Shown here: positions 43,171 to 53,692 of the stretch, one piece after another | Layout of the letters: each line of letters opens with the position of its first letter | How positions within the stretch are numbered: the stretch's first letter is position 1 | DNA from: Treponema sp. | GTDB taxonomy: Bacteria > Spirochaetota > Spirochaetia > Treponematales > Treponemataceae | Reading direction: 5' to 3' | NCBI GenBank assembly: GCA_024693045.1 | Contig: JAILLQ010000006.1 | Coordinates: 1 to 57,862 of the forward strand | DNA length: 57,862 bases | The notes under the pieces: model-generated | Told to the model about the DNA's origin: nothing | Database searches by the model: none | The model's input: the letters and a program-made list of their open reading frames with translations, nothing else | Program-made: the position numbers and the translations under genes

Positions 43171-43203
43171 AAGACGCTCTTTTTGAAGGGCGTCTTTTTT
43201 TTA
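43171..43203 (+). terminator. Rho-independent terminator after rpsG
   Basis: Stem AAGACGCTC / GGGCGTCTT with one G-T pair, loop TTTTTGAA, then eight T. It separates rpsLG from the tuf transcript. Confidence 0.9.
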
Positions 43204-43225
43204 TGCAATTTATTTCAGAAAGTTA

Positions 43226-43254
43226 TTGCAATTTATTTTAAAAAATTGTATAAA
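43226..43254 (+). promoter_or_regulatory. Promoter in the rpsG-tuf gap
   Basis: TTGCAA (43226-43231), 17-base spacer, TATAAA (43249-43254). Transcription would start about 470 bases before tuf, so the product is a very long tuf leader or a separate RNA. Confidence 0.6.
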
Positions 43255-43299
43255 TGTAAAACCTATACAGAATTACCTGTAGGCAAAGGGTTCTTTGAA

Positions 43300-43571
43300 T
43301 GTTGGCGGATTGCAATTGCAAATCCGGTAAGTCCGTAAAGTTAATTGTGAATGCAGTTTTCAGGATTTACGGCCCTTGGGTGTGGTTTGTATCGTCGATG
43401 CAAACAATGATAGCTCGGCATCTTAGGGTTTTGACAGGTCTGTGGTACAGACTTAGGCTCCAGGATGCCATACCAGTTATCAAAAGAAAGCGTTTGATGA
43501 TGTTTGGTGGTTACCGGCCAAGATATTTCGATAAAATGATGGAATATCATGAAAGTAATAAACTTTTCTAG
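43300..43571 (+). ncRNA. Hairpin-rich segment before tuf, candidate structured RNA
   Basis: Four strong stems in sequence: CGGATT ... AATCCG with palindromic core (43306-43326), CCGTAAA / TTTACGG (43333-43372), GTTTGTATC / GATGCAAAC (43385-43405), and GGCATC / GATGCC (43417-43469) enclosing GTCTGT / ACAGAC. I do not recognise RNase P, tmRNA, SRP or 6S RNA. A 90-codon frame (43299-43571) spans it but shows no recognisable protein and no ribosome site. The function is unknown; a degraded gene is the alternative. Confidence 0.35.
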
Positions 43572-43692
43572 TCCGATTAATCATTTACAAATATTCTCAA
43601 GCTTGGATAAAAGTGTGTCTGCGAATACATACTGTAACTGTTGTTATGGATTGTATTCTGGCTTAAAGTGCAACACATTAAAATAAAAAAGT

Positions 43693-43721
43693 GCCGGCGC
43701 AAAACAATAAACTAAGCCGGC
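43693..43721 (+). promoter_or_regulatory. Inverted GCCGGC repeat just before the tuf ribosome site
   Basis: GCCGGC at 43693-43698 and 43716-43721 with a 17-base A-rich loop, immediately ahead of AGGAG at 43723. Likely a leader hairpin. Confidence 0.5.
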
Positions 43722-43733
43722 CAGGAGACAAAC

Positions 43734-44924
43734 ATGGCAAAGGAGAAGTTCGTACGAACTAAACCTCACATGAACGTTGGTACTATTGGTCACGTAGACC
43801 ATGGTAAGACTACTCTTTCAGCAGCTATCACAACATACTGTGGAAACAAGTATGGTGATAAAGTTCTTAAGTACGATGAAATCGATAACGCTCCAGAAGA
43901 AAAGGAACGCGGTATCACAATCAACACTCGTCACTTGGAATATCAGTCAGACAAACGTCACTATGCTCATATCGACTGTCCAGGACATGCTGACTACGTA
44001 AAGAACATGATTACTGGTGCTGCTCAGATGGACGGTGCTATTCTTGTAATCGCTGCTTCTGACGGTGTTATGGCTCAGACAAAAGAACACCTTTTGCTTG
44101 CTCGTCAGGTAGGTGTACCAAAGATCATCGTATTCTTGAACAAAGTTGACCAGCTCGACGGCGATGAAGAAATGTTGATGCTCGTAGAAGAAGAAGTAAA
44201 AGATACAATCCAGAAATACGGATTCTCTGCTGATACACCAATTATCAAGGGTTCAGCATTCAAAGCTTTGAACGAATCTTCTGACCCAGCTAATACAAAG
44301 TGTATCGATGAATTGCTTGAAGCTATGGATACATGGTTTGATGATCCAGTTCGTGCTGAAGACAAACCATTCTTGATGCCTATTGAAGACATCTTCACAA
44401 TCTCTGGTCGTGGTACTGTAGTAACAGGACGTATTGAACGTGGTGTTGTAAATATGGGTGATGCTGTTGAATTGGTAGGTATCAGACCAACAGCTCAGAC
44501 AACAGTAACTGGTATCGAAATGTTCCAGAAGACACTTGATCAGGGTATCGCAGGTGATAACGTAGGTATCCTTCTTCGTGGTGTTGAAAAGAAAGACGTT
44601 GTTCGTGGACAGGTATTGGCTAAACCAGCTTCTATTACTCCACACACAAAATTCGAAGCTCAGGTATACGTTCTTACAGAAGCTGAAGGTGGACGTCACT
44701 CTTCATTCCGTAACGGTTACCGCCCACAGTTCTACTTCCGTACAACAGATATTACAGGTACTGTAATGCTCGGTTCTGGTGTAGAAATGGTTAACCCAGG
44801 TGACAACGTTAAGATCAACTGTGAATTGATTCACCCAATCGCTATGGACGAAGGTCTTAAACTTGCTATCCGTGAAGGCGGTCGAACAATCGCTTCTGGT
44901 CAGGTTACAAAGATTATCGAATAG
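43734..44924 (+). CDS. tuf: Elongation factor Tu
   Basis: GTPase that delivers aminoacyl-tRNA to the ribosome. 396 residues with GHVDHGKTT (19-27), DCPGHADY (81-88), NKVD (136-139) and GSA in KGSAFKALN; the switch I segment [11 protein letters not shown] is intact. It heads the S10 gene cluster here, as in other spirochaetes. Confidence 0.98.
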   Translation: MAKEKFVRTKPHMNVGTIGHVDHGKTTLSAAITTYCGNKYGDKVLKYDEIDNAPEEKERGITINTRHLEYQSDKRHYAHIDCPGHADYVKNMITGAAQMDGAILVIAASDGVMAQTKEHLLLARQVGVPKIIVFLNKVDQLDGDEEMLMLVEEEVKDTIQKYGFSADTPIIKGSAFKALNESSDPANTKCIDELLEAMDTWFDDPVRAEDKPFLMPIEDIFTISGRGTVVTGRIERGVVNMGDAVELVGIRPTAQTTVTGIEMFQKTLDQGIAGDNVGILLRGVEKKDVVRGQVLAKPASITPHTKFEAQVYVLTEAEGGRHSSFRNGYRPQFYFRTTDITGTVMLGSGVEMVNPGDNVKINCELIHPIAMDEGLKLAIREGGRTIASGQVTKIIE

Positions 44925-44934
44925 TTAAAGGTTA

Positions 44935-44968
44935 GGTCAGTCTGATGAATATTCAGTTCAGACTGACC
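44935..44968 (+). other. Perfect 11-bp hairpin between tuf and rpsJ
   Basis: GGTCAGTCTGA / TCAGACTGACC with a 12-base loop and no T-run. It could be a processing or stabilising element separating abundant tuf mRNA from the S10 operon. Confidence 0.65.
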
Positions 44969-44991
44969 GTTATCCTTGGAGGATTAATTTC

Positions 44992-45300
44992 ATGGCTAAT
45001 GGAAAGATTCGTGTTCGACTTCGTGCATTTGATGTTGAACTGATCGATCAGAGTGCTAAAGCTATCGTACAGGCAGTACAGAAGGCTGGGGCAAAGGTTT
45101 CAGGACCTATCCCACTTCCAACAAGAATCAATAAGGTAACAGTACTTCGTTCACCTCACGTAAACAAAAAGTCACGTGAACAGTTCGAAATGCGTACACA
45201 CAAACGCCTTATCGACATCTTGAATCCAACTACAGATGTAATGGATTCTTTGATGAAACTTGAACTTCCTGCAGGCGTTGCTGTAGAAATCAAGCAGTAA
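44992..45300 (+). CDS. rpsJ: 30S ribosomal protein S10
   Basis: 102 residues with [20 protein letters not shown] and [17 protein letters not shown]. Acts in the small-subunit head and, with NusB, in antitermination. GGAGG precedes the ATG. Confidence 0.97.
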   Translation: MANGKIRVRLRAFDVELIDQSAKAIVQAVQKAGAKVSGPIPLPTRINKVTVLRSPHVNKKSREQFEMRTHKRLIDILNPTTDVMDSLMKLELPAGVAVEIKQ

Positions 45301-45359
45301 TTTACTGCTAAAAGATAAGGTACGGACCCTCCGGATCTGGGTTGGCGGCCGAATTAAAC

Positions 45360-45391
45360 GAACAAAGGATCTGATTTATCAGAATTTGTTC
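45360..45391 (+). promoter_or_regulatory. Compound hairpin before rplC
   Basis: Outer GAACAAA / TTTGTTC with inner CTGAT-TT-ATCAG, in the 108-base rpsJ-rplC gap. L4 regulates the S10 operon through leader RNA in E. coli; a comparable role is only a guess. Confidence 0.4.
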
Positions 45392-45408
45392 AAATAGGAG
45401 ATATCAGA

Positions 45409-46032
45409 ATGAAAGGTCTGATTGCAAAAAAAGTAGGAATGACACAGGTTTTCGACGAAGCCGGTAACTTAACACCTGTTACTGTGATCCGCGTTGATCC
45501 AAACACTGTTGTTGCTACAAAAACAAAGGAAACATGCGGATACGATGCTGTTGTTCTTGGTGTAGACGATATTAAGGCTAACAAGACAAACAAAGCATAC
45601 GCAGGCATTTTCCCAGAAAATGTTTCTCCAAAACGTACTTTGAAAGAATTTCGCGACTTTGACGGTGAAGTTAAAGTTGGCGATTCAGTAGGTTTGGAGC
45701 TTTTCAACGGAACACGCTTTTTGGATGTAACTGCTACTTCTAAGGGTAAAGGATTCCAGGGCGTTATGAAGAGATGGGGCTTCCATGGTGGACGTGCTAC
45801 TCACGGTTCAAAATTCCATCGTGAAGCTGGTGGTACAGGTGCTTGTACAACTCCTGGACACTGTTTCAAAAATATCAAAATGCCGGGACATATGGGATTT
45901 AAGAGAATTACTGTTCAGAATCTCAAGATTGTTAAAGTTGACCCTGAATTGAATGTTATTTTGGTTCGCGGTGCTGTTCCTGGAAACAAAGACTGCACAC
46001 TTATCGTGAAGTCCGCAGTAAAGAAAAACTAG
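45409..46032 (+). CDS. rplC: 50S ribosomal protein L3
   Basis: 207 residues beginning MKGLIAKKVGMTQVFDEAG; contains KGKGFQGVMKRWGFHGG and GHMGFKRITVQNL near the peptidyl transferase centre. AGGAG lies upstream; rplD follows after 12 bases. Confidence 0.97.
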   Translation: MKGLIAKKVGMTQVFDEAGNLTPVTVIRVDPNTVVATKTKETCGYDAVVLGVDDIKANKTNKAYAGIFPENVSPKRTLKEFRDFDGEVKVGDSVGLELFNGTRFLDVTATSKGKGFQGVMKRWGFHGGRATHGSKFHREAGGTGACTTPGHCFKNIKMPGHMGFKRITVQNLKIVKVDPELNVILVRGAVPGNKDCTLIVKSAVKKN

Positions 46033-46044
46033 GAGAATTAGAAT

Positions 46045-46683
46045 ATGGAAAAGAAAGTATATTCAACTTCTGGAAAAGAACTGCGTACAATCACTCTTGA
46101 TGATAAAGTATTCGGTCTTCCAGTAAATGATGATGTAATTTACTACGCTATCACAAATGAACTTGCTAATATGCGTACAGGTACTGCTTGTACAAAAGGT
46201 CGTGCTGAAGTTCATGGTAGCAATGCTAAGCCTTTCAAACAGAAGGGTACAGGTAATGCTCGTCGTGGTGATAAGAAGTCTCCTCTTATGGTAGGTGGTG
46301 GTACAATTTTTGGACCAAAACCAAAGGATTATTCTTACGCTATGCCTAAAAAGGCTAAAAGACTTGCTATCAAATCAATCCTTAGCATGCAGGCTCAGAG
46401 CGATAGATTTACTGTAGTAGAAGATTTTACTGTTGAAAGCGGTAAAACAAAGGATCTTGCTCAGATTCTTAATAATTTTGCTAAAGATGAAAGAACTGTA
46501 ATCGTTCTTAAAGATGATGATGCAAAGATTAAACAGGCTGGAAGAAACCTTCCGTTCGTTTCTTTCCTTTCTTACAATCGTCTTAGAGCTCACGACTTGT
46601 TCTACGCTCGAAAGGTTGTTGTTCTTGAAAGCGCTGTTAAAAATCTTTCAGATTTCTATGCTGAAGACAAGGAGGCTAAATAA
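46045..46683 (+). CDS. rplD: 50S ribosomal protein L4
   Basis: 212 residues. The exit-tunnel loop [20 protein letters not shown] (about 65-84) is intact, where macrolide-resistance changes would occur. Its stop overlaps the rplW start (TAATG). Confidence 0.96.
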   Translation: MEKKVYSTSGKELRTITLDDKVFGLPVNDDVIYYAITNELANMRTGTACTKGRAEVHGSNAKPFKQKGTGNARRGDKKSPLMVGGGTIFGPKPKDYSYAMPKKAKRLAIKSILSMQAQSDRFTVVEDFTVESGKTKDLAQILNNFAKDERTVIVLKDDDAKIKQAGRNLPFVSFLSYNRLRAHDLFYARKVVVLESAVKNLSDFYAEDKEAK

Positions 46684-46967
46684 TGAATTATTCAGACATT
46701 CTTATTCAGCCTGTTGTTACAGAAAAGGCAAATGCCCTTCGTGAACAGAATAAATATGTATTTATCGTTCATCCATCTGCAACAAAAACAGAAATCAAAG
46801 AAGCTGTAGCAAAACTTTTCAATGTAAAAGTTGTTGACTGCACTACTATTAATGTAATGGGCAAAATGAAGAGACTTCGTGGTAAACCAGGTCGCACTAG
46901 CTCATTCAAAAAGGCAATTGTACGCGTAGCTGCCGGTGAAACAATCCAGGCATTCGAAGGCGTATAA
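46683..46967 (+). CDS. rplW: 50S ribosomal protein L23
   Basis: 94 residues: ILIQPVVTEKANALREQNKY at the start and the loop GKMKRLRGKPGRTSSFKKA. Docks trigger factor and SRP at the tunnel exit. Confidence 0.96.
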   Translation: MNYSDILIQPVVTEKANALREQNKYVFIVHPSATKTEIKEAVAKLFNVKVVDCTTINVMGKMKRLRGKPGRTSSFKKAIVRVAAGETIQAFEGV

Positions 46968-46993
46968 TCCGCGTAGACTAAGGGGAAATTGAA

Positions 46994-47818
46994 ATGGCTC
47001 TTAAAGTATATAAGCCAATGACTGCAGGTACTCGCGGACGCGTTGACCTCGTCAGAGAAGAACTGACAACTGATAGACCCGAAAAAACATTAGTGTCAGG
47101 TAAAAAGTCTAATGGTGGTCGTGGCCAGGGTGGACGTATTTCTGTACGTCATCAGGGTGGCGGACACAAGAGACGCTATCGAGAAATCGATTTTAAACGT
47201 GATAAGCACGGAATTCCAGGAACAGTTAAGACTATTGAATATGATCCTAACCGTTCAGCTAATATTGCTTTGGTATTCTATGCTGATGGTGATAAACGCT
47301 ACATTATTGCACCAAAAGGTTTGCAGGTAGGACAGAAAATCATGTCTGGTGAAAATGCAACTCCTACAGTAGGAAATGCACTTCCACTTGATAACATTCC
47401 AGTTGGTTTCACAATTCATAACATTGAATTGCAGCTTGGATGTGGTGGACAGTTGGTTCGTTCTGCTGGTGCAAGTGCAATGATCGCTGGTCGTGAAGGT
47501 GATTACGTTATCGTTCGTCTTCCATCTAGTGAAATGCGCAAAATCCACGGTAAATGCTATGCTACAATCGGTGTTGTCGGAAACGAAGAACACATGAATG
47601 TACAGCTTGGTAAAGCCGGACATAAACGCTGGCTTGGTATCCGCCCTACTGTTCGCGGTATGGCTATGAACCCTGTTGATCACCCACTTGGTGGTGGTGA
47701 AGGTGCTGGTAAAGGACGTAACCCTGTTACTCCATGGGGACAGCCTTGTAAAGGTTACAAAACTCGCAACAAGCGAAAGACGACAAGCAATTTCATTGTT
47801 TCTCGTCGTAAAAAGTAG
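46994..47818 (+). CDS. rplB: 50S ribosomal protein L2
   Basis: 274 residues with [20 protein letters not shown] and, near the C-terminus, the peptidyl-transferase segment [27 protein letters not shown] lies before the ATG. Confidence 0.97.
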   Translation: MALKVYKPMTAGTRGRVDLVREELTTDRPEKTLVSGKKSNGGRGQGGRISVRHQGGGHKRRYREIDFKRDKHGIPGTVKTIEYDPNRSANIALVFYADGDKRYIIAPKGLQVGQKIMSGENATPTVGNALPLDNIPVGFTIHNIELQLGCGGQLVRSAGASAMIAGREGDYVIVRLPSSEMRKIHGKCYATIGVVGNEEHMNVQLGKAGHKRWLGIRPTVRGMAMNPVDHPLGGGEGAGKGRNPVTPWGQPCKGYKTRNKRKTTSNFIVSRRKK

Positions 47819-47835
47819 TTGCATAGGAGATAACC

Positions 47836-48120
47836 GTGTCAAGATCTGTTAAAAAAGGTCCTTTTGTAGAAGCAAGTCTTTACAAAAAGGTTCAAGCAAT
47901 GAATAAAGAAGCAGACCGTAAGATGATTAAAACTTACTCACGCTGCTCTACAATCATACCTGAAATGGTAGGTAATACTATTTCTGTATATAATGGTAAA
48001 TCATGGATTCCTGTGTACGTAACAGAAAATCTCGTTGGCCACAAGCTCGGCGAATTTGCTCCAACACGTACATTTCATGGCCATGGTGGTACAGACAAAA
48101 CAGCTAAGGCTGGTAATTAA
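47836..48120 (+). CDS. rpsS: 30S ribosomal protein S19
   Basis: 94 residues, GTG start with AGGAGAT upstream; begins [15 protein letters not shown] and ends in the conserved [20 protein letters not shown]. Confidence 0.96.
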   Translation: MSRSVKKGPFVEASLYKKVQAMNKEADRKMIKTYSRCSTIIPEMVGNTISVYNGKSWIPVYVTENLVGHKLGEFAPTRTFHGHGGTDKTAKAGN

Positions 48121-48132
48121 TAGGTGGATATT

Positions 48133-48489
48133 ATGGCTGAAAGAAAAGGTTATGTAGCCACTACAAAGTTCCTTATTGCTTCACCAACTAAGGTTCGTCC
48201 AGTAGCTCATTTGATTAATAAACAGCCTTGTTCAAAGGCATTGGCTATTCTTGCTAATATGCCTCAGAAAGGTGCTGGTCTTATTAGTGCTACATTGAAA
48301 TCAGCAATTGCAAATGCGCTGAATCAGAACAGTAAGCTTGATGAAGATATGCTTTACGTTAAAGAAATTAGAGTTGATGAAGGTCCTAGACTCAAGAGAG
48401 TTTGGTTCCGTGCTCGTGGTCGTGCAGATCAGCTTTTGAAACGTATGTGTCATATTACCGTAATCGTTGACGAGAAAGCGGGGGAATAA
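48133..48489 (+). CDS. rplV: 50S ribosomal protein L22
   Basis: 118 residues from ATG 48133; the in-frame GTG at 48124 falls within the ribosome site AGGTGG. The C-terminal hairpin [20 protein letters not shown] lines the exit tunnel. Confidence 0.95.
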   Translation: MAERKGYVATTKFLIASPTKVRPVAHLINKQPCSKALAILANMPQKGAGLISATLKSAIANALNQNSKLDEDMLYVKEIRVDEGPRLKRVWFRARGRADQLLKRMCHITVIVDEKAGE

Positions 48490-48490
48490 A

Positions 48491-49240
48491 GTGGGTCAGA
48501 AAGTTAGTCCAATTGGTTTGCGTTTAGGCGTAAACAAAACATGGCAGTCACGTTGGTATGCAGATTATAGAGATTATGCAGACTACGTTTTGGAAGATGT
48601 TAAAATCAGAAAAATGGTTATGGATCTTCCAGAATGCAAAAACGCTGATATTGCTGAAATTGAAATCGTAAGACACCCACAGCGTGTAACAATCGTTATT
48701 CACACTGCTCGTCCGGGTGTAATTATTGGTGTTAAAGGTGCAACAATCGAAAAGATTAGCGCTGATATTCAGTCTCAGTTGACTAAAAAAGTTCAGATCA
48801 AAATTAAGGAAGTTAAACGTGCAGATCTTAACGCAAGTTTAATTGCTCAGAATATTGGTCGTCAGCTTTCAGGTCACGGTTCATTCCGCAAGGCATTGAA
48901 ACAGGCTGTAAACAACGCAATGCGCGCTGGTGCACAGGGTATTAAGATTCGCGTTTCAGGTCGTCTTGGTGGCGCTGAAATGACTAGAGTTGAAGAGCAT
49001 AAGGAAGGACGCGTACCACTTCACACTCTTCGTGCTGATATCGACTACAGTACATTCGAAGCACATACAACATACGGAAAAATCGGTATTAAAGTATGGG
49101 TTTACAACGGAATGCACTATGGTATCGAACAGAATGAAGATGCAGGACAGCTTGTTCGCAAGCCTCGTCGTGAACGCTCTCAGCGTCCAGCTGCAGATAA
49201 GGCTGAAAAATCAGAACCTTCTGCAAAGGAAAGGAGCTAA
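48491..49240 (+). CDS. rpsC: 30S ribosomal protein S3
   Basis: 249 residues from GTG 48491 ([18 protein letters not shown]), one base after the rplV stop; the frame is open upstream but homology begins here. The KH domain has [14 protein letters not shown]. The charged C-terminal tail ([20 protein letters not shown]) is longer than the core. Confidence 0.96.
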   Translation: MGQKVSPIGLRLGVNKTWQSRWYADYRDYADYVLEDVKIRKMVMDLPECKNADIAEIEIVRHPQRVTIVIHTARPGVIIGVKGATIEKISADIQSQLTKKVQIKIKEVKRADLNASLIAQNIGRQLSGHGSFRKALKQAVNNAMRAGAQGIKIRVSGRLGGAEMTRVEEHKEGRVPLHTLRADIDYSTFEAHTTYGKIGIKVWVYNGMHYGIEQNEDAGQLVRKPRRERSQRPAADKAEKSEPSAKERS

Positions 49241-49243
49241 GTT

Positions 49244-49663
49244 ATGCCATTAAGTCCTAAAAGAGTTATGCACCGTAAGGTGCAGCGTGGCAGAGAAAAA
49301 GGAAATGCTACACGCGATAATTTTATCGACTTCGGTAAAATTGCTCTTGTTGCAATGGAACCAACTTGGTTGAGCGCTCGTGTAATTGAAGCAGCTCGTG
49401 TTGCTATCAACCGTAAGCTTGACCGTAAGGGACAGGTTTGGATTCGTGTTTTCCCAGATAAACCGATTTCTAAGAAACCTGCTGAAGTCCGCATGGGTAA
49501 GGGTAAAGGTGCTCCAGAATCATGGGCAGCTGTTATCAAACCTGGAATGATCTTGTTTGAAATTGATGGAGTTGACTTGGAAATTGCACATCGTGCTCTT
49601 GAACTTGCAGCTGATAAACTCCCAGTTATCACTAAGATTGCTTATAAGCCAACACAAGACTAA
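49244..49663 (+). CDS. rplP: 50S ribosomal protein L16
   Basis: 139 residues: [20 protein letters not shown] start and [21 protein letters not shown]. Organises the A-site tRNA contact region. Confidence 0.97.
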   Translation: MPLSPKRVMHRKVQRGREKGNATRDNFIDFGKIALVAMEPTWLSARVIEAARVAINRKLDRKGQVWIRVFPDKPISKKPAEVRMGKGKGAPESWAAVIKPGMILFEIDGVDLEIAHRALELAADKLPVITKIAYKPTQD

Positions 49664-49674
49664 GGAGGAATAAG

Positions 49675-49887
49675 ATGGCTGAATCAAAGAAAAAATCAGA
49701 TAAAGAATTATCTTATTCTGAACTTGTAGCTAAACGTGATGAGCTTAAAAAGAAGTACATGGATCTCCGTTTCAAAATGGTAATTTCACATGTAGATAAT
49801 CCAATGCAGAAACGTACAATGCGTCGCGAAATCGCACGTTTGAATACGTTCATCCAGCAGAAAGCTTCTGCTGGTGAAAACAAGTAG
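49675..49887 (+). CDS. rpmC: 50S ribosomal protein L29
   Basis: 70 residues, two long helices; conserved RFKMVISHVDNPMQKRTMRR then EIARLNT. AAGGAGG ribosome site. Confidence 0.95.
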   Translation: MAESKKKSDKELSYSELVAKRDELKKKYMDLRFKMVISHVDNPMQKRTMRREIARLNTFIQQKASAGENK

Positions 49888-49897
49888 GAGCTGAACC

Positions 49898-50173
49898 GTG
49901 GCAGAAAATACTGTTCAGACTGTAAAGGCTGAAAAACGTTCATTTACAGGTTTAGTTACTAGCGACAAGATGGATAAAACTATCGTTGTTACAGTAACAA
50001 CTAAGAAAATGGATAGTCTTTACAAGAAATATGTAACTAGATCTAAGAAGTATATGGCACACGATGAAAAGAACGATGCTCACATTGGTGATACAGTTCG
50101 TATCGTGGAATGCAGACCACTCAGCAAAGATAAGTGCTGGCGTCTTGCAGAAGTAATCGAACGCGCTAAATAA
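49898..50173 (+). CDS. rpsQ: 30S ribosomal protein S17
   Basis: 91 residues, GTG start after TAGGAG. OB-fold with [17 protein letters not shown] and the C-terminal [20 protein letters not shown]. Confidence 0.95.
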   Translation: MAENTVQTVKAEKRSFTGLVTSDKMDKTIVVTVTTKKMDSLYKKYVTRSKKYMAHDEKNDAHIGDTVRIVECRPLSKDKCWRLAEVIERAK

Positions 50174-50191
50174 GGTATAAGGAGTTAAATT

Positions 50192-50560
50192 ATGATTCAA
50201 ATGCAGTCATGCATGACAGTTGCTGATAACTCCGGTGCTAAGATCGCTCAGTGTATCAAAGTACTTGGTGGTTCACACCGCCGATATGCCGGAATTGGTG
50301 ACATCGTAGTAGTAGCAATTAAGGATGCAATCCCTACTTCTACTATCAAAAAGGGTGCTGTACAGAAAGCAGTAATCGTTCGTCAGGCTAAAGAATATCG
50401 TCGTCCAGATGGAACTTATATTCGTTTTGATGACAACGCTTGCGTTATCGTTGATGAAAATAAGAATCCTAAGGGAAAGCGTATTTTCGGACCTGTAGCT
50501 CGTGAGCTTCGTGATATGGATTTCATGAAAATCGTATCACTTGCTCCAGAGGTTCTCTAA
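50192..50560 (+). CDS. rplN: 50S ribosomal protein L14
   Basis: 122 residues starting [20 protein letters not shown]; ends [12 protein letters not shown] as usual. AAGGAGT precedes the ATG. Confidence 0.97.
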   Translation: MIQMQSCMTVADNSGAKIAQCIKVLGGSHRRYAGIGDIVVVAIKDAIPTSTIKKGAVQKAVIVRQAKEYRRPDGTYIRFDDNACVIVDENKNPKGKRIFGPVARELRDMDFMKIVSLAPEVL

Positions 50561-50572
50561 GGAGTTATGGAC

Positions 50573-50890
50573 ATGGATAAAAAATTCAAAATCCGTAAGA
50601 ACGACACTGTAGAAGTTATTGCAGGTAAAGATAAGGGTAAGAGAGGAACTGTAGTTTCTGTTCTTACTAAAAAAGATGCAGTAATTGTTTCTGGTGTAAA
50701 CATTGTTAAAAAGGCAATGAAGAAGCGTAGTCAGCAGGATCAGGGCGGTATCGCTGAGATCGAAGCTCCGCTTAATATTTCTAATGTGGGTATCGTATGT
50801 AAAAAATGCGGTCGCCCAGTAAAAATTGGCTATAAAATGGACGGGGACAAGAAAGTTCGCGTTTGCCGTAAATGTGGAGATATACTGTAA
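50573..50890 (+). CDS. rplX: 50S ribosomal protein L24
   Basis: 105 residues from ATG 50573, eight bases after GGAG; an ATG at 50567 is only two bases from it and adds two residues. KOW motif [18 protein letters not shown]. The C-terminal half has two CxxC pairs (CKKCG and CRKCG), a zinc-binding form. Confidence 0.94.
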   Translation: MDKKFKIRKNDTVEVIAGKDKGKRGTVVSVLTKKDAVIVSGVNIVKKAMKKRSQQDQGGIAEIEAPLNISNVGIVCKKCGRPVKIGYKMDGDKKVRVCRKCGDIL

Positions 50891-51441
50891 TGGCTAATTA
50901 CGTACCTCGGCTTAAGAAAGTCTATAAAGACGAAATCGCTCCAGCACTCGTAAAAGAGTTTAACTACACAACTCCAATGCAGATTCCTGTAATTAAGAAA
51001 GTTGTAGTTAGCATGGGTGTTGGCGAAGCTCTCACAAATAAGAAACTCCTTGATGCCGCAGTTAATGACTTGACACAGATTACAGGTCAGAAAGCTGTTA
51101 AAACAAGAGCAAAAAAGAGTATCGCTAACTTTAAGTTACGTGAGGGTAATGAAGTTGGTGCAATGGTAACATTGCGTGGAACAATTATGTATGAATTTTT
51201 GGACCGCCTTATTAACGTTGCACTTCCTCGTGTTAAGGATTTCCGCGGTATCAAAGCAACTGGTTTTGATGGACACGGAAATTTTTCTCTTGGTATTACA
51301 GAACAGATTATTTTCCCAGAAATCGACTTTGATAAAATCACAAAGATTGCTGGTATGAATATTACTGTAGTAACTAGCGCAAAGACTGATGCAGAAGCAA
51401 AAGCTTTGCTTGCCAAGTTCAACATGCCATTCCGTAAGTAG
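50890..51441 (+). CDS. rplE: 50S ribosomal protein L5
   Basis: 183 residues from ATG 50890, overlapping the rplX stop by one base (TAATG). Conserved [20 protein letters not shown] and [18 protein letters not shown]. Binds 5S rRNA. Confidence 0.96.
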   Translation: MANYVPRLKKVYKDEIAPALVKEFNYTTPMQIPVIKKVVVSMGVGEALTNKKLLDAAVNDLTQITGQKAVKTRAKKSIANFKLREGNEVGAMVTLRGTIMYEFLDRLINVALPRVKDFRGIKATGFDGHGNFSLGITEQIIFPEIDFDKITKIAGMNITVVTSAKTDAEAKALLAKFNMPFRK

Positions 51442-51453
51442 AGTGAGGGATAC

Positions 51454-51639
51454 ATGGCTAAGAAATCATTAATCATTAAAGCCGCTCGCAAACAGAAGTA
51501 TGAGACACGCGAATATAATCGCTGTCAGCTTTGCGGTCGTCCACGTGGATATTTGCGTAAGTATAAGATGTGTCGTATCTGCTTCCGTAAATTAGCAAGT
51601 GAAGGCCTTTTACCTGGCGTCACAAAATCATCTTGGTAG
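51454..51639 (+). CDS. rpsZ: 30S ribosomal protein S14, zinc-binding type
   Basis: 61 residues, the short C+ form with [20 protein letters not shown] providing four zinc-ligand Cys. GTGAGG lies upstream. Confidence 0.95.
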   Translation: MAKKSLIIKAARKQKYETREYNRCQLCGRPRGYLRKYKMCRICFRKLASEGLLPGVTKSSW

Positions 51640-51656
51640 AGTGGTAGGAGAATAAA

Positions 51657-52055
51657 ATGAGTGCATCAGATCCAGTAGCAGACATGCTCACTAAGGTTCG
51701 CAATGCGGCTGTAGCCCGCCACGAAAAAGTAGATATTCCTGCTTCAAAATTGAAGCTCGAAATCGTAAAGATTTTGAAAACAGAAGGATATATCAAAAAC
51801 TTTAAAAAGGTTCAGGAAGAAGGACATTCAGTTATCCGTATCATCCTGAAGTATGATGACAGCAATAATCCTGTAATCCATGGTGCTAAGAAAATTTCTA
51901 CACCTGGTCGTCGTGTTTATTCTGGCTATAAAGATTTGCCACGCGTATTCAACGGATACGGTACAGTCATTGTTTCAACTTCTGCTGGTGTAACAACTGG
52001 TAAGAAAGCTTCTGAAAAAATGGTTGGTGGCGAATTGATTTGCTCTATCTGGTAA
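51657..52055 (+). CDS. rpsH: 30S ribosomal protein S8
   Basis: 132 residues: [20 protein letters not shown] start and the C-terminal [21 protein letters not shown]8 represses the spc operon in E. coli by binding near rplE. Confidence 0.96.
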   Translation: MSASDPVADMLTKVRNAAVARHEKVDIPASKLKLEIVKILKTEGYIKNFKKVQEEGHSVIRIILKYDDSNNPVIHGAKKISTPGRRVYSGYKDLPRVFNGYGTVIVSTSAGVTTGKKASEKMVGGELICSIW

Positions 52056-52069
52056 TTTAGGAGGAAGAA

Positions 52070-52609
52070 ATGTCTAAAATTGGTAAACTTCCTGTTGCTA
52101 TTCCAGCTGGAGTAACTGTTGCAGTTGCTAACAATGTTGTAACTGTAAAAGGCCCAAAGGGTGAACTTAAACAGGATTTCGCTTCTGACGTTAAGGTTGA
52201 AGTAAAAGATAACGAAGTAGTTGTTAATTTGTTGAATGAAACAAAACAGGCAAATGCTTTCCATGGTCTTTATCGAAACCTTATTCATAACATGGTTGTT
52301 GGTGTAACAACTGGATTTACAAAGTCTTTGATCGTTACTGGTGTAGGATATCGTGCAGAAGTTCAGGGTAAGATTCTTATGTTGAACCTTGGTTTCTCAA
52401 ACGATGTTTTCGTAACAATCCCAGAAGGACTTACAGTAACAGCTGATGCACAGGGAAAGGTAACAATCTCTGGTATCGATAAGCAGTCTGTTGGTGAATT
52501 CAGTGCTCAGATTCGTAAGCTTCGTATGCCTGAACCTTATAAGGGAAAGGGTATTCGCTATGAAACTGAAGTTATTAGACGCAAAGTCGGTAAGACTGGT
52601 GTTAAATAA
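52070..52609 (+). CDS. rplF: 50S ribosomal protein L6
   Basis: 179 residues, two repeated domains; starts [17 protein letters not shown] and ends [26 protein letters not shown] ribosome site. Confidence 0.97.
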   Translation: MSKIGKLPVAIPAGVTVAVANNVVTVKGPKGELKQDFASDVKVEVKDNEVVVNLLNETKQANAFHGLYRNLIHNMVVGVTTGFTKSLIVTGVGYRAEVQGKILMLNLGFSNDVFVTIPEGLTVTADAQGKVTISGIDKQSVGEFSAQIRKLRMPEPYKGKGIRYETEVIRRKVGKTGVK

Positions 52610-52620
52610 GGATAGGCGCT

Positions 52621-52983
52621 ATGTTTAAGAAACTTAATGATAAAGACAGAAAACGCCTTCACAGAAAAATTCACATTCGTAAGAGTGTTTATGGAACTGC
52701 TGACCGTCCTAGAATGTCGGTTACACGCAGCAACAAGAATCTTTCTGTTCAGGTAATTGATGATGATGAGGGTAAAACTCTTGCTTCTATCTCAACATAT
52801 GAGAAAGAATTCGAAGCTCTTAAAGCTAATACTGAAGGAGCAAAGAAACTTGGTGAAGCTTTAGGTGCACGCCTTAAGGATAAGAAAATTACAAAAGTAG
52901 TTTTCGACCGCAATGGTTACCTTTATCACGGTGTTGTAAAAGCCCTTGCAGACGGTGCTCGTAGTGCCGGAATTGAGTTCTAG
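52621..52983 (+). CDS. rplR: 50S ribosomal protein L18
   Basis: 120 residues with basic N-terminus [18 protein letters not shown] and [20 protein letters not shown]. Binds 5S rRNA together with L5. No strong ribosome site beyond AGG. Confidence 0.95.
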   Translation: MFKKLNDKDRKRLHRKIHIRKSVYGTADRPRMSVTRSNKNLSVQVIDDDEGKTLASISTYEKEFEALKANTEGAKKLGEALGARLKDKKITKVVFDRNGYLYHGVVKALADGARSAGIEF

Positions 52984-52991
52984 GAGTTATG

Positions 52992-53504
52992 ATGGAACGC
53001 AAGAATTTTGATAAAGAACCAAGAGAAAAAGAGTTTGTTGAAAAACTCGTTACTCTTAACAGAACATCAAAAACTGTAAAGGGTGGACGCCGTATGGCTT
53101 TCTCTGCTCTTACAGTAGTAGGTGACCAGAAAGGTCGCGTAGGATACGGATTTGGTAAAGCTAATGATGTATCTGAAGCAATCAAGAAGAGTATTGAAAA
53201 GGCAAAGAGAAATCTTGTTACTATGTCAATGAAAAATGGCACATTGCCACATGAAATCATTGGTAAGTACAAAAGCTCTTCAGTACTTCTTAAACCAGCT
53301 TGTGCCGGTACAGGAATTAAAGCTGGTGGTGCAGTACGTTCAGTAATGGATGCAGTAGGAATTACAGACGTAATTTCTAAGTCTTTAGGCTCAAGTTCTT
53401 CTGTAAACGTAGTTCGCGCTACTTTCAATGCAATCGAAAATCTTATGGATGCAAAGAAAGTTGCTGCTGCTCGTGGAAAGACACTTGATGAATTGTGGGG
53501 TTAA
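52992..53504 (+). CDS. rpsE: 30S ribosomal protein S5
   Basis: 170 residues from the second of two adjacent ATGs, five bases after GGAG; the first at 52989 is possible. Contains [20 protein letters not shown] and [19 protein letters not shown]. Affects decoding accuracy. Confidence 0.95.
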   Translation: MERKNFDKEPREKEFVEKLVTLNRTSKTVKGGRRMAFSALTVVGDQKGRVGYGFGKANDVSEAIKKSIEKAKRNLVTMSMKNGTLPHEIIGKYKSSSVLLKPACAGTGIKAGGAVRSVMDAVGITDVISKSLGSSSSVNVVRATFNAIENLMDAKKVAAARGKTLDELWG

Positions 53505-53506
53505 TT

Positions 53507-53692
53507 ATGGCTAAGAAAGTTAAGATTACACTTGAAAGAAGTACAATCGGACAGAAGCCAGCTAAAGTTGCCACAGTTCGCAGCCTTGGTTTGAAAAAAC
53601 TTCACTCTTCTGTAGTGCAGGAAGAAACAGATGCAATCAAAGGTATGATCGCTACTGTTTCTCACCTTGTAAAGGTTGAGGAGGTAAAATAA
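53507..53692 (+). CDS. rpmD: 50S ribosomal protein L30
   Basis: 61 residues from ATG 53507, two bases after the rpsE stop; begins [15 protein letters not shown] and has [19 protein letters not shown] within the rpsE end serves as the ribosome site. Confidence 0.94.
   Translation: MAKKVKITLERSTIGQKPAKVATVRSLGLKKLHSSVVQEETDAIKGMIATVSHLVKVEEVK

Noticed and set aside
43299..43571. Small protein gene between rpsG and tuf
   Set aside because: No ribosome site, no recognisable motif, and the stems explain the sequence better; kept only as a possible structured RNA.
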